Shown here: piece after piece, positions 36,715 through 44,942 of the stretch
Numbering within the stretch: position 1 is the first letter of the stretch
Layout: the number at the start of each line of letters is the position of its first letter
Origin: Pseudorhodoferax aquiterrae
Lineage (GTDB): Bacteria; Pseudomonadota; Gammaproteobacteria; Burkholderiales; Burkholderiaceae_C
Reading direction: 5' to 3'
Length of the DNA stretch: 64,000 bases
Assembly (NCBI RefSeq): GCF_014652235.1
Contig: NZ_BMYK01000014.1
Span: forward strand, 62,001 to 126,000
The notes under the pieces: generated by a model
The model's database searches: none
Told to the model about the DNA's origin: nothing
What the model saw: only the letters and a program-made list of their open reading frames with translations
Made by a program: the position numbers and the translations under genes

Positions 36715-37806
36715 ATGAAGATTATCTCAATATTCAACAATAAAGGTGGAGTCGGAAAAACGACATTGACTTTCCATCTTGCACATGCGCTAGCTGAGCT
36801 TGGGCACAAGACGCTGATAGTTGACATGGATCCTCAATGCAACGTCACCATATTAGGTCTTGGGGAAACGACGCTAGCACGCGTTTGGCACGATGAGGAA
36901 GATTTCATTGACGATTTCGCTGCGGCGTACGGGAAAATGCCTCCCGCAGATTTCGAGAAACTAATGAAGTCGCCGCGATCAATTCATTTTCTGCTAAAGC
37001 CGACAGAAAACGGACTATCCGACCTCACAACATTCTCCCCGCCCTTTGCACTGGCATCTAATCTGCACCTCATTCCGGGGCGACTGACGATGCATATGTA
37101 TGAAGATGTCATATCGCGTCGCTGGAGTGATGTGTATCAAGGCGACCCACTTGCCGTGAGGACGATGACAAAAGCCCGAGATATTGCAGTCAACTACGCA
37201 AAGATGTACGGGTACGAATTTGTGATTATGGACACATCGCCCAGCCTCGGAGCATTAAATAAGTTGCTCATCTCGACCGCTGATGGATTCATGATTCCCT
37301 GCATGCCAGACATGTTCTCACTATATGGAATCAAGAATATCGGCAATGCACTTACGGCATGGAAGAAGCAATTTGACACCATTTACCATTTGCTTTCCTC
37401 CGACAAGCGAGCCGCCTTTCCCGCATCTTTCGTGAAACTTCTTGGTTTCACACTTTTCAATGCCAAAAAATACACAGGCGGCGAATGGGATCTTGCGACT
37501 GCGCACTACAACTTTGCCCAGCAAATCCCGGGGGCAATTCGGAACTATATTCAACCAGAGATACGAGACCTCTTGCCTGACGACGTTTTAACCAATCCAA
37601 TTGGAAAAACGGCAATCATGCATACGCATAACACCATGCCTGCAATGGCTCAGCGATACAACACTCCAATGTGGCTTGTTCCCAGAACAGCATCTGGAGC
37701 AGATGCGAGCACGGTCGGAGGAAACCGATCGACTTACGAGGATACACAAACCAAATACCATACTTTCGCAGAAGATTTTCTTTCACGCGTGAATTTTCTA
37801 GGTTAA
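36715..37806 (+). CDS. ParA/MinD-like ATPase (AAA_31), island-encoded
   Basis: A 363-residue protein. The deviant Walker A is KGGVGKTT with K10 and K15. Walker A' is LIVDMDPQCN near residue 37, and Walker B is FVIMDTSPSLGAL near residue 168. It is about 100 residues longer than plasmid ParA, with an extra C-terminal region (about 265-363) containing DLLPDDVLTNPIGKTAIMHT. No ParB gene or centromere-like repeats are nearby, so plasmid partition is unlikely. It is followed eight bases later by a RelA/SpoT-type gene; the pair is probably one functional unit. No strong ribosome site is seen. Confidence 0.88.
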   Translation: MKIISIFNNKGGVGKTTLTFHLAHALAELGHKTLIVDMDPQCNVTILGLGETTLARVWHDEEDFIDDFAAAYGKMPPADFEKLMKSPRSIHFLLKPTENGLSDLTTFSPPFALASNLHLIPGRLTMHMYEDVISRRWSDVYQGDPLAVRTMTKARDIAVNYAKMYGYEFVIMDTSPSLGALNKLLISTADGFMIPCMPDMFSLYGIKNIGNALTAWKKQFDTIYHLLSSDKRAAFPASFVKLLGFTLFNAKKYTGGEWDLATAHYNFAQQIPGAIRNYIQPEIRDLLPDDVLTNPIGKTAIMHTHNTMPAMAQRYNTPMWLVPRTASGADASTVGGNRSTYEDTQTKYHTFAEDFLSRVNFLG

Positions 37807-37814
37807 TTCATCAA

Positions 37815-38597
37815 ATGGAAAATCTCGACAATTCCATCGCTGCCCTCACCCGCTTCGACGCCCTCAATCATGAACTGACAATTTTCATGAAGGCAATTGC
37901 GGATTGGCTCTCGACTCATCCAAGCTTAGTTGGTGGTAAATTTCCACTGCTACACACGGTTAAGTCAAGAGTAAAGGACAGAGAACATTTGAGAGAGAAG
38001 ATAAACCGCAAGCAAGAGGAAGGCATACATGTAGACGGAAATAATCTTTCGCAAGAAATTACGGATTTAACGGGGGTGCGTGTTCTACATATTCACCAAG
38101 AGCAAGCCAAAAATATTCATGCGGCAATCATTCATAAAATTGACGTACTGAAGGACTGGGTCTTGCACGAGCCGCCGAAAGCGTATACCTGGGATCCAGA
38201 ATCAAAGCGATTCTTTGAAGAAATGGGCGTTGCCGTCGAAGTGAAAGAGTCCTTCTATACCAGCTTGCACTATGTGGTCCGCCCCAAGGAAGGTTCTCCC
38301 TTAGTTTGCGAAATACAAGTCCGCACCCTGTTCGAAGAGATTTGGGGGGAGGTTGACCACTCGTTGAACTATCCCGTAAAGTCGAAAAGTCTCGCTTGTA
38401 GGGAGCAGCTACTTGTACTCGCGAAAGTAGTGGGGGCCGGAAGTCGGCTGTTAGATTCAATATTTCGAACTGAGAACCCCGTTGTGCTGCAGCCTATTGT
38501 CAAATCAGCGCTAGAAACTAATTTAAAAGAGGACAAAGCGGGGGCGCTTGTAGATATTGCGATGCCCGTTCCAGTCGTCACGGGATACGCAAAATAG
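37815..38597 (+). CDS. RelA/SpoT-type nucleotide synthetase domain protein
   Basis: A 260-residue protein without HD hydrolase, TGS or ACT domains. The synthetase landmarks are HTVKSRVKDREHLREKI (48-62), DLTGVRV with metal ligand D84, the substrate-stacking YTSLHYVV (148-155) and EIQVRTLFEEIWGEVDH with E166, R170 and H182. All expected catalytic residues appear to be present. Small enzymes of this fold make (p)ppGpp or related alarmones, or as toxSAS toxins pyrophosphorylate tRNA ends. The start is eight bases after the ParA-like gene. No small antitoxin gene follows. Confidence 0.88.
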   Translation: MENLDNSIAALTRFDALNHELTIFMKAIADWLSTHPSLVGGKFPLLHTVKSRVKDREHLREKINRKQEEGIHVDGNNLSQEITDLTGVRVLHIHQEQAKNIHAAIIHKIDVLKDWVLHEPPKAYTWDPESKRFFEEMGVAVEVKESFYTSLHYVVRPKEGSPLVCEIQVRTLFEEIWGEVDHSLNYPVKSKSLACREQLLVLAKVVGAGSRLLDSIFRTENPVVLQPIVKSALETNLKEDKAGALVDIAMPVPVVTGYAK

Positions 38598-39500
38598 TTA
38601 TGTACTAACTTTCGATCTTTCCGCCATCCCCTCCACCAAGGCCCTCCCCCCCAACCCCAACGGCCTCTCCCGCGACCACACCACGTCCACGCAGAGCGCC
38701 ATCCCGTTGTCCAGCGTCTTGAGCGGCAAGGCCACCAGCCGCTCCCGGTCCAGCCGCTCCTGCACCAGGCTGGTCGGCAGCCAGCCCCAGCCCAGGCCGG
38801 CCTCGAGCAGGCTCATCGCGGCCTCGGGGCTGTCGGTGTGCCACACGTGGCGGCCGAACACCACGCGCGGGTCGGCCACGCCGGCGTCGCGGCCCGCGAT
38901 CACGATCTGGCGCGTGTTGGCCAGCTGCAGCGCGCCCAGGCCGCCCGGCTGATCGGCCTCGCCCAGCAAGCCATGGCCGGGCGCCACCACGGCCAGCAGC
39001 GTCTCGTTGCCGACCTGGCGGAAGGCCTCGCGCCCGTCCAGCCGCGGGCGCTCGAACACCAGGGCCAGCTGCGCGCGGCCGGTGTGCAGCATGGCCAGCG
39101 CATCGGCCTGGGGCGAGACCAGCACTTCCACGTCCAGCAACGGATGCTCGGCCGCCAGCTGCGCCAGCGGGCCGGTCCAGCGCGACGACAGCAGTTCGGG
39201 CGTGATGGCCAGAGTGAGCCGCTCCTCCAGCCCCTGCGTGAGGGCCAGCGCATGCGCGTCGAGCGCGCGCAGCTGCTGCGCGAGCTGCCGGGCCTGCGGC
39301 TCCAGCGCGCGCGCGGCGGCCGTGGGCTGGGGCTCGCGGCCGCTGCGGTCGAACAGCGGGATGGCCAGCTCGGCCTCCAGGTTGGCGATGGCCATGCTGA
39401 CGGCCGAGGGCACACGGCCCAGCGAACGGGCGGCGGCGGAAAAAGAACCCTGGTCGAGCACGGCCAGGAACAGCAGCACGTTGTCGGAAGTGAACACCAT
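38598..39500 (-). CDS. LysR-family regulator, probably of the divergent PACE gene
   Basis: A 300-residue LysR protein. The N-terminal helix-turn-helix is FLAVLDQGSFSAAARSLGRV, and a normal effector domain follows. It is divergent from a PACE-type efflux gene, as in the AceR/AceI pair, so it probably activates that gene. The stop is directly next to the stop of the island's RelA/SpoT gene. The last five codons (SKVST) use TCG AAA GTT AGT ACA, A+T-rich like the island, so the native C-terminus may have been replaced at the junction. Confidence 0.9.
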   Translation of the reverse strand: MVFTSDNVLLFLAVLDQGSFSAAARSLGRVPSAVSMAIANLEAELAIPLFDRSGREPQPTAAARALEPQARQLAQQLRALDAHALALTQGLEERLTLAITPELLSSRWTGPLAQLAAEHPLLDVEVLVSPQADALAMLHTGRAQLALVFERPRLDGREAFRQVGNETLLAVVAPGHGLLGEADQPGGLGALQLANTRQIVIAGRDAGVADPRVVFGRHVWHTDSPEAAMSLLEAGLGWGWLPTSLVQERLDRERLVALPLKTLDNGMALCVDVVWSRERPLGLGGRALVEGMAERSKVST

Positions 39501-39512
39501 CGCCGCAATCTA

Positions 39513-39525
39513 TCAGCTGCGCTGA
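39513..39525. promoter_or_regulatory. LysR-type T-N11-A dyad between lysR and the PACE gene
   Basis: TCAGC-TGC-GCTGA is a perfect inverted repeat with the T-N11-A form expected for LysR binding. It lies 12 bases outside the regulator's start and 48 bases before the efflux gene. A weak PACE promoter could be TTGACT (39532-39537) with CATAAA (39558-39563), although the 20-base spacing is long. Confidence 0.55.
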
Positions 39526-39572
39526 CATGAGTTGACTTTTTCTTTCAGCCGGCGCGCCATAAAGTGCCGGCC

Positions 39573-40004
39573 ATGCAAGGCATTCAACGCAAGATCGTCT
39601 ACGTCACCCTCTACGAAGGGATCGCCATCCTGTGCGCCAGCGTGGGCCTGGCCGCCATGTCCGGTGCGGGCGCGGGGCAGTCCACGGTGCTGGCCACCAT
39701 CGCCTCGGCCATCGCCATCGCCTGGAACCTGGTGTTCAACACGCTGTTCGAGGCCTGGGAGAAGCGCCAGCCCGTGCGCGGCCGCTCGCTCAAGCGGCGC
39801 ATCGCCCATGCGCTGGGCTTCGAGGGCGGGCTCGCGTTCATCCTGGTGCCGGTGTTCGCCTGGTACCTGGGCGTGGGCCTGTGGGAGGCCCTGCTCTACG
39901 ACGCGGCGCTGCTGCTGTTCTTCCTGGTCTACACCTTCGTCTTCAACTGGGGCTTCGACCGCGTATTCGGCCTGCCGGCCTCGGCCGCGGCGCAGCCGGC
40001 CTGA
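39573..40004 (+). CDS. PACE-family efflux transporter (AceI-like)
   Basis: A 143-residue inner-membrane protein with four helices (about residues 8-28, 38-60, 82-102 and 105-127). E15 in VTLYEGIAI is the conserved acidic residue of the family, and WNLVFNTLFEAWEKR (51-65) is the signature of the bacterial transmembrane pair. PACE pumps export biocides such as chlorhexidine and natural polyamines using protons. The divergent LysR gene is the usual partner. Confidence 0.92.
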   Translation: MQGIQRKIVYVTLYEGIAILCASVGLAAMSGAGAGQSTVLATIASAIAIAWNLVFNTLFEAWEKRQPVRGRSLKRRIAHALGFEGGLAFILVPVFAWYLGVGLWEALLYDAALLLFFLVYTFVFNWGFDRVFGLPASAAAQPA

Positions 40005-40022
40005 ACGCGGCGACGGCGCCGT

Positions 40023-41375
40023 TCAGAACGTCGCACGCGGCAACTGCTTCTCGGTGAACACCAGGTAGGCCCTGGCCTCGGCCGGGATCTCGGGCAGCGT
40101 GGCATTCCACTGCGCCCAGGCCTCGCGCAGCGCGGCGAACTGTGCGGGTTCGCGCTCCTTGCGGTTGGCGCGCTCGCGCGGGTCGGTGTCCAGATCGAAC
40201 AGGTAGTCGTGGCCGTCCACGCTGAGGTACTTCCAGCGCCCGCGCATCGCCACCTTCTGGGCGCGGTGCGTCATGCGCCAGAACAGCAGGCGTTCGGCGC
40301 CCTGCTGCGCGGCGGCCGCATCGCCGGCCAGCAGCGGCAGCAGGCTCGCGCCGTCCAGCGGGTAGCCGGGGTGCGGCGCGGCGCCGGCGGCGGCCAGCAT
40401 GGTGGCCGTCCAGTCCATGGTCTGGTTGGGCGTGGCGCACACGCTGCCGGGCGCGATCACGCGCGGCCAGCGCGCGAGCAGCGGCACGCGGATGCCGCCT
40501 TCCAGCAGGTCCATCTTCTGGCCCACGAGCGGCCAGTTGTTGGCGTAGCGCTCGCCGCCGTTGTCGCTCGTGAAAACCACCAGCGTGTTGTCGGCCATGC
40601 CGCGGCGCGCCAGTGCGTACAGCACCCAGCCGATGCCCTCGTCCATGTGGTGCACCATGCGCTGGTAGGTCTGGAGCGAACCGCCGTCGGTGTGCTTGCC
40701 CACGCCGGCGATGCGGCGCGATTCGGCGGCGTCGTCGCGCGTGAGCCAGGGCCAGTGCGGCGCGCTGTAGTGCAGGCTCAGCAGGAAGGGCCGGTCGGCC
40801 GGCTGTTCGTCGATGAAGCGCACGGCCCTGCGGCTCAGCAGGTCGGTCAGGTAGCCCTCTTCGCGGATGGGCGTGTCGTCCTGCCAGAGGTCGGGCTGGC
40901 CGCGCGGGTTGCAGTGCGCGAAGTAGTCGTTGCCGCCCGCGTGGAAGCCGTAGAACTGCTGGTAGCCCGACAGCCTGGGCGAGAAGTGGGGCGGGTAGCC
41001 CAGGTGCCACTTGCCGAACAGCGCCGTGGTGTAGCCCGCAGCGGCCAGCAGCGAGGCCAGGCTGGGGTGCCCGGGCGGCAGGCCCAGCACCTTGTCCTCG
41101 GCCACGGTGGGGATGGGCTCCTCGGCGCCGCCGCGCAGCCGGTACTGCCAGCGCCCCGTGGCCAGCGCGAAGCGCGTGGGCGAGCACACGGCCGAGTTGG
41201 CGTAGCCGCGCGTGAAGCGCATGCCCGCGCGGGCCAGGCGGTCCAGGTTCGGCGAGACATCGGCGGGCCGGCCTTCGGCGTCGCGCGCGCCCGTGCAGCC
41301 CAGGTCGGCATAGCCCAGGTCGTCGGCCAGGATGAAGACGATGTTGGGGCGCGGGGCGCCGGGCCTGGCGCTCAT
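40023..41375 (-). CDS. Type I sulfatase
   Basis: A 450-residue sulfatase. The CxPxR motif that is oxidised to formylglycine is CSPTR with C64. N-terminal metal ligands are in NIVFILADDLGYADLG, and a second metal region is VVFTSDNGGERYANN. No signal peptide is seen, so it may be cytoplasmic. It is last of a sulfatase-Bug-sulfatase operon; its ATG overlaps the Bug gene stop as ATGA. The formylglycine-generating enzyme is not in the window. Substrate unknown. Confidence 0.9.
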   Translation of the reverse strand: MSARPGAPRPNIVFILADDLGYADLGCTGARDAEGRPADVSPNLDRLARAGMRFTRGYANSAVCSPTRFALATGRWQYRLRGGAEEPIPTVAEDKVLGLPPGHPSLASLLAAAGYTTALFGKWHLGYPPHFSPRLSGYQQFYGFHAGGNDYFAHCNPRGQPDLWQDDTPIREEGYLTDLLSRRAVRFIDEQPADRPFLLSLHYSAPHWPWLTRDDAAESRRIAGVGKHTDGGSLQTYQRMVHHMDEGIGWVLYALARRGMADNTLVVFTSDNGGERYANNWPLVGQKMDLLEGGIRVPLLARWPRVIAPGSVCATPNQTMDWTATMLAAAGAAPHPGYPLDGASLLPLLAGDAAAAQQGAERLLFWRMTHRAQKVAMRGRWKYLSVDGHDYLFDLDTDPRERANRKEREPAQFAALREAWAQWNATLPEIPAEARAYLVFTEKQLPRATF

Positions 41376-42346
41376 TGCAGGGTGATGTTGCTGCGGTGGG
41401 CCAGCGCGTTGAACTTGCTCAGGCTCTGCACCACGAAGTCCTGCGTCTGCGCCGGGCTCAGGCTGCCGGGCAGCTGGCCCGCGGCCTCGAGCGCCGCCTT
41501 CACCTCGGGCGTGGTCAGCGCCGCGGCGATGGCCGCGTGCAGCTTGCCGACCACGGCGGCGTCCGTGCCCGCGGGCACGGCGGCCACGAAGAACTGCGTG
41601 GCGTCGTAGCCCTTGAGGCCGGCCTCGGCCATGGTCGGCACATCGGGCAGGCTGGGAATGCGGAACGGCGTGGTGACGGCATAGGCGCGCAGCTTGCCGG
41701 CCTTGATCTGCGCCAGCACCGGCGTCACGCCCAGCATGCCCAGCGAGACCTGGCCGCCCACCACGTCGGTCACGGCCTGGCCGCCGCCCTTGTAGGGCAC
41801 GTGCACCATGCGGGTGCCGGCCATGGTGTTGAAGAGCTCGCCCGCCAGGTGCTGGCCCGTGCCGGTGCCCGAGCTTGCGAAGTTCCAGCGGTCGGGCTCC
41901 TTCTTCATCGCGGCGATGAGGTCCTTGAGCTGCGGCGGCGTGCCCGCAGCCGCGCCCACGAAGACGATGGGGCCTTGCGACAGCAGCGCCACGGCCGCCA
42001 GCTCGCGGCCGATCTCGGGCTGGCGCTGCGCATGCAGCACGGGGCCGGGCACGGTGACCAGGGTGTAGCCGTCGCTGCCGGCGCGCGCGGCGTACTGCAG
42101 CGCCAGCGCGCCCGAGGCGCCGGGCCGGTTGTCGACGACGATGGACTGGCCGATCCGGTCTGCCACCACGCGCGCCACGGCGCGCGTGAGCACGTCGACC
42201 GAGCCGCCCGGCACGAAGCCCACGATCCAGGTGATGGGCTTGGCCGTGGGCCAGGGCTTGGGGGCTTCGGCGTGCGCGGCGAGTGCCGCGAGCGCGAGGG
42301 CGCAGCCGGCGAAGGCGCGGCGGGTGAAGACGGAACGCAAGGTCAT
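41372..42346 (-). CDS. Bug-family tripartite tricarboxylate transporter receptor
   Basis: A 324-residue periplasmic receptor with a signal peptide ending near LAAHA-EAPKPW. Family features are ITWIVGFVPGGSVDVLTRAV, IVVDNRPGASGALAL and VHVPYKGGGQA. It lies between two sulfatase genes with a four-base overlap to the downstream one. The context suggests that it binds a sulfate ester or its desulfated carboxylate product; this is inference. Confidence 0.92.
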   Translation of the reverse strand: MTLRSVFTRRAFAGCALALAALAAHAEAPKPWPTAKPITWIVGFVPGGSVDVLTRAVARVVADRIGQSIVVDNRPGASGALALQYAARAGSDGYTLVTVPGPVLHAQRQPEIGRELAAVALLSQGPIVFVGAAAGTPPQLKDLIAAMKKEPDRWNFASSGTGTGQHLAGELFNTMAGTRMVHVPYKGGGQAVTDVVGGQVSLGMLGVTPVLAQIKAGKLRAYAVTTPFRIPSLPDVPTMAEAGLKGYDATQFFVAAVPAGTDAAVVGKLHAAIAAALTTPEVKAALEAAGQLPGSLSPAQTQDFVVQSLSKFNALAHRSNITLQ

Positions 42347-42374
42347 GGCGGTTCTCCGGATGGTTCAGGATCAA

Positions 42375-43706
42375 TCAGGCGGGGTCTTTGGCGCCGGGCC
42401 GGGTGTGGGGGTGCAGTTCGGCGCTGTCGTTGAAGGCCTTGACCATGCGCAGCATGGGGCCCATGACCCATGTGTTGAAGACCAGCACGTCGCTCTCCTC
42501 CTTGGGGTCGCGCGTGAGGTTGAACAGGTAGGGCGATTCGAGCTTGCCCTTGCCCTCGTTGACCTCGGGCTCCCAGTAGAAGTGCAGCTTCCAGTCGCGC
42601 CACTTCAGGGCCCGCATCTCCTGCTTGATGTAGAAGATGAAGCCCTCGCGCGCGGACTTGCTGTCCTGCGCGCCGAACAGGAAGTCGCGCTGGTCCACGC
42701 CGTCGATGGGCCGGTCGGCCGGCAAGGCGGCACCGGCCACCCGCGCCAGCGTGGTGAAGAGGTCGGTCACGTGCACGATCTCGTTGCTCACGCGGCCGGG
42801 CTGGATGCGGCCGGGCCAGCGCGCGATGAAGGGCACGCGCAGGCTGCCTTCCATGGCCGTGTGGTAGGTGCCGCGCCAGGGGCCGGCCGTGCCGCGGTAG
42901 GGCTGGCGGAACTCGGGGCCGTTGTCGCTGCAGAAGATGAACAAGGTGTCCTGCGCGATGCCCAGGCGCTCGACCTCGTCGACGACCTGGCCCACGCGGT
43001 GGTCCATCTCGGCCATGGAATCGGCGAAGTCGCCGTGGCCGGTGCGGCCCGCGAAGTCGGCGTGCGGCAGCGTCGGGAAGTGCAGGTGCACCATCGGGAA
43101 GTACAGGAAGAAGGGCTTGCCGGCCGCCACGTTGCGCTGCATGAAGGTGCATGCGCGCTGCACCAGTTCGGCGTCGATGCCGCGGCGCGCGTCCAGGTCG
43201 TAGAGCTTGACCTGCTGCGTCGGCTCGCCGGCCTTGCCTTCCATGATGAAGGGCAGATCGGCCACCGTCGGGTCGTAGCCGATGCTGGAGGTGAACTGGC
43301 TTTCGTCGGTGGTACGCGGGATGCCGTACCAGTGGTCGAAGCCGCGGTCCGAGGGGTAGCGGCCCTCCACGTCGCCCAGGTGCCACTTGCCGTAGTGGGC
43401 CGTGGCATAGCCCTGCTGCGCGAGCAGCTGCGCCAGCGTGATCTCCCAGCGCGTGAGGCCTTGCGGCAGGCCGGGCGGCACGGACTGCAGGCTGCCCGTG
43501 CGGATCGGGTGGCGGCCGGTCATGAGCGCCGAGCGCGTGGGCACGCAGTCGCTTTCCACGTTGAAGTTCTGCAGCAGCAGGCCTTCGCGCGCCAGTGCGT
43601 CGATGCGCGGTGTGGGGGCGCCGCGCAGCGCGCCGCCGCCGTAGCAGCCCAGTTCGCCCCAGCCGAGGTTGTCGGCCAGGATCAGAACGATGTTCGGAGA
43701 AGACAT
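42375..43706 (-). CDS. Type I sulfatase
   Basis: A 443-residue sulfatase with the modification motif CVPTR (C54), the metal-binding start NIVLILADNLGWGELG and IFCSDNGPEFRQP for the second metal region. It resembles the arylsulfatase branch with a long C-terminal part (FLFGAQDSKSAREGFIFYI). No signal peptide is evident. It is the first sulfatase of the cluster, 92 bases downstream of a LysR gene on the same strand. No ribosome site stands out before its ATG. Confidence 0.9.
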   Translation of the reverse strand: MSSPNIVLILADNLGWGELGCYGGGALRGAPTPRIDALAREGLLLQNFNVESDCVPTRSALMTGRHPIRTGSLQSVPPGLPQGLTRWEITLAQLLAQQGYATAHYGKWHLGDVEGRYPSDRGFDHWYGIPRTTDESQFTSSIGYDPTVADLPFIMEGKAGEPTQQVKLYDLDARRGIDAELVQRACTFMQRNVAAGKPFFLYFPMVHLHFPTLPHADFAGRTGHGDFADSMAEMDHRVGQVVDEVERLGIAQDTLFIFCSDNGPEFRQPYRGTAGPWRGTYHTAMEGSLRVPFIARWPGRIQPGRVSNEIVHVTDLFTTLARVAGAALPADRPIDGVDQRDFLFGAQDSKSAREGFIFYIKQEMRALKWRDWKLHFYWEPEVNEGKGKLESPYLFNLTRDPKEESDVLVFNTWVMGPMLRMVKAFNDSAELHPHTRPGAKDPA

Positions 43707-43798
43707 GTGAAGCCCAGGACAGTCGTGAAGGCTTCATCCTCATGCGAGATGCGCGCCGCCAGCATTCCTGGCGGGCGCAAAAGCATGAACTCAGGGAA

Positions 43799-44716
43799 TC
43801 ATCGGTCGCTCGACGGCAGTGGCGCGGGCCGCTGGTCGAGCACGAGCTGGCGGAAGGCCGCCATGAGCGGCGTCCACTGGGCCTGCGGGTGCGACAGCAG
43901 CACCTGGCTGCGCTGGATGGCGAACTCGCGCAGCGGCAGCGGCTGCACACGGCCGAGCCAGCTGCGCAGCGCCGAGGCCGGCACGAGGGCGAGCAGGTCG
44001 GTGGCCATGAGCACGCCCATCACGGCCTCCGAGGTGTATTCGACCTCCACGCAGACATGCGGGCGCGGTGCCGCGTGCCGCGCGAAGATCTCCAGCACAT
44101 GGCGCCGGGCCGCGCTCTGCGCCGACGGCATGACCCAGCCGTAGGGCGTGAGGTCGTGGATGGCGGGCGCGGCCAGGCGCAGCAGCGGGTGGTCGGCCCG
44201 CACCACCACGTGCATGCGGTCCTCGCCGATGTCGATCCTGGTGCAGCTCAGCGCCTGGCCGCTGTAGGTGGGCACGACGGCCAGGTCGAGCTCGCCGTTC
44301 TCGACCTGGTCGTGGAGCAGGTCGGACTTGCCGATCTCGAGCTGCAGCCGCATGGCGGGGCGCCGGCGCACCAGCTCGGCGATCGCGCGCACCGCGATGC
44401 TGTCGGCGGCCGGGCTCGTGATGCCCAGGCGCAGCAGGCCGGCGTGGCGCGCGCGCAGGTCGGTGGCCAGGCGCACGAGCTCGAAGTGCTGGGCCTCGAA
44501 GCGCCGTGCGGTCTCCAGGAACATCTGGCCCTCCCCGGTCAGCCGCGCCCCCTTGGCGCCGCGCTCCAGCAGGGGCACACCGACTTCCTGCTCCAGCCGC
44601 CGGATCGCCTTGGAGATGGCGGGCTGGGTCTGGCCCACCTTCTCGGCGGCCCGGCTCACGCTGCCGCAGCGCACCACCTCGATGAAGGTGGCGACGTCGT
44701 TGTTGAAGAAGTTCAT
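43799..44716 (-). CDS. LysR-family regulator upstream of the sulfatase cluster
   Basis: A 305-residue LysR protein. Its N-terminal winged helix contains VVRCGSVSRAAEKVGQTQPA then ISKAIRRLEQEVG. The effector domain includes GITSPAADSIAVRAIAEL. I chose M at 44716 (MNFFNNDV) over an in-frame ATG at 44752. It is co-directional with the sulfatase genes and probably controls them, although LysR regulators are more often divergent. Confidence 0.9.
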   Translation of the reverse strand: MNFFNNDVATFIEVVRCGSVSRAAEKVGQTQPAISKAIRRLEQEVGVPLLERGAKGARLTGEGQMFLETARRFEAQHFELVRLATDLRARHAGLLRLGITSPAADSIAVRAIAELVRRRPAMRLQLEIGKSDLLHDQVENGELDLAVVPTYSGQALSCTRIDIGEDRMHVVVRADHPLLRLAAPAIHDLTPYGWVMPSAQSAARRHVLEIFARHAAPRPHVCVEVEYTSEAVMGVLMATDLLALVPASALRSWLGRVQPLPLREFAIQRSQVLLSHPQAQWTPLMAAFRQLVLDQRPAPLPSSDR

Positions 44717-44884
44717 GGTCCGCGGGAAATGCAAGCTTCGGTCCCGTGGCATGGTAGGGCCGCGGCGCAGGCGGTCGGCGGCGGTGCGTCCAGCGGGTGG
44801 CCGTGGCGCGAGGGTGCCGGCGACCGGGCCCTACACTGGCCCGGCGGGAGCGCCGGGCTCCCGGCATCCCTGACGGAGGATTTC

Positions 44885-44941
44885 ATGCTGCCCCTGCGCT
44901 GCAACCGCACCGAACCCGCCATGGCCCGAAAGCGCCGCTGA
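44885..44941 (+). CDS. Short upstream ORF with strong ribosome site before pta
   Basis: An 18-codon ORF (MLPLRCNRTEPAMARKRR) starts four bases after GGAGGA (44875-44880), the best ribosome site in this region. It ends one base before the phosphotransacetylase ATG, which has no ribosome site of its own. The layout suggests that translation of the main gene depends on re-initiation after this peptide. The peptide has six basic residues near its end; no attenuator hairpin is evident. Confidence 0.5.
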   Translation: MLPLRCNRTEPAMARKRR

Positions 44942-44942
44942 C

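Noticed and set aside
36678-36743. A 21-codon ORF overlapping the kwaB stop (ATGA) and the ParA-like start
   Set aside because: It has no ribosome site of its own and no recognisable product; it may aid re-initiation but cannot be called a gene.
36715-37806. ParA-like gene as evidence of an integrated plasmid
   Set aside because: No ParB, replication gene, centromere repeats or conjugation genes are nearby, and the protein is longer than partition ParA.
34837-38640. Flanking direct repeats, integrase or tRNA attachment site for the island
   Set aside because: I looked at both edges and found no matching repeats, recombinase gene or tRNA; the tRNAs at 63 kb are far away.
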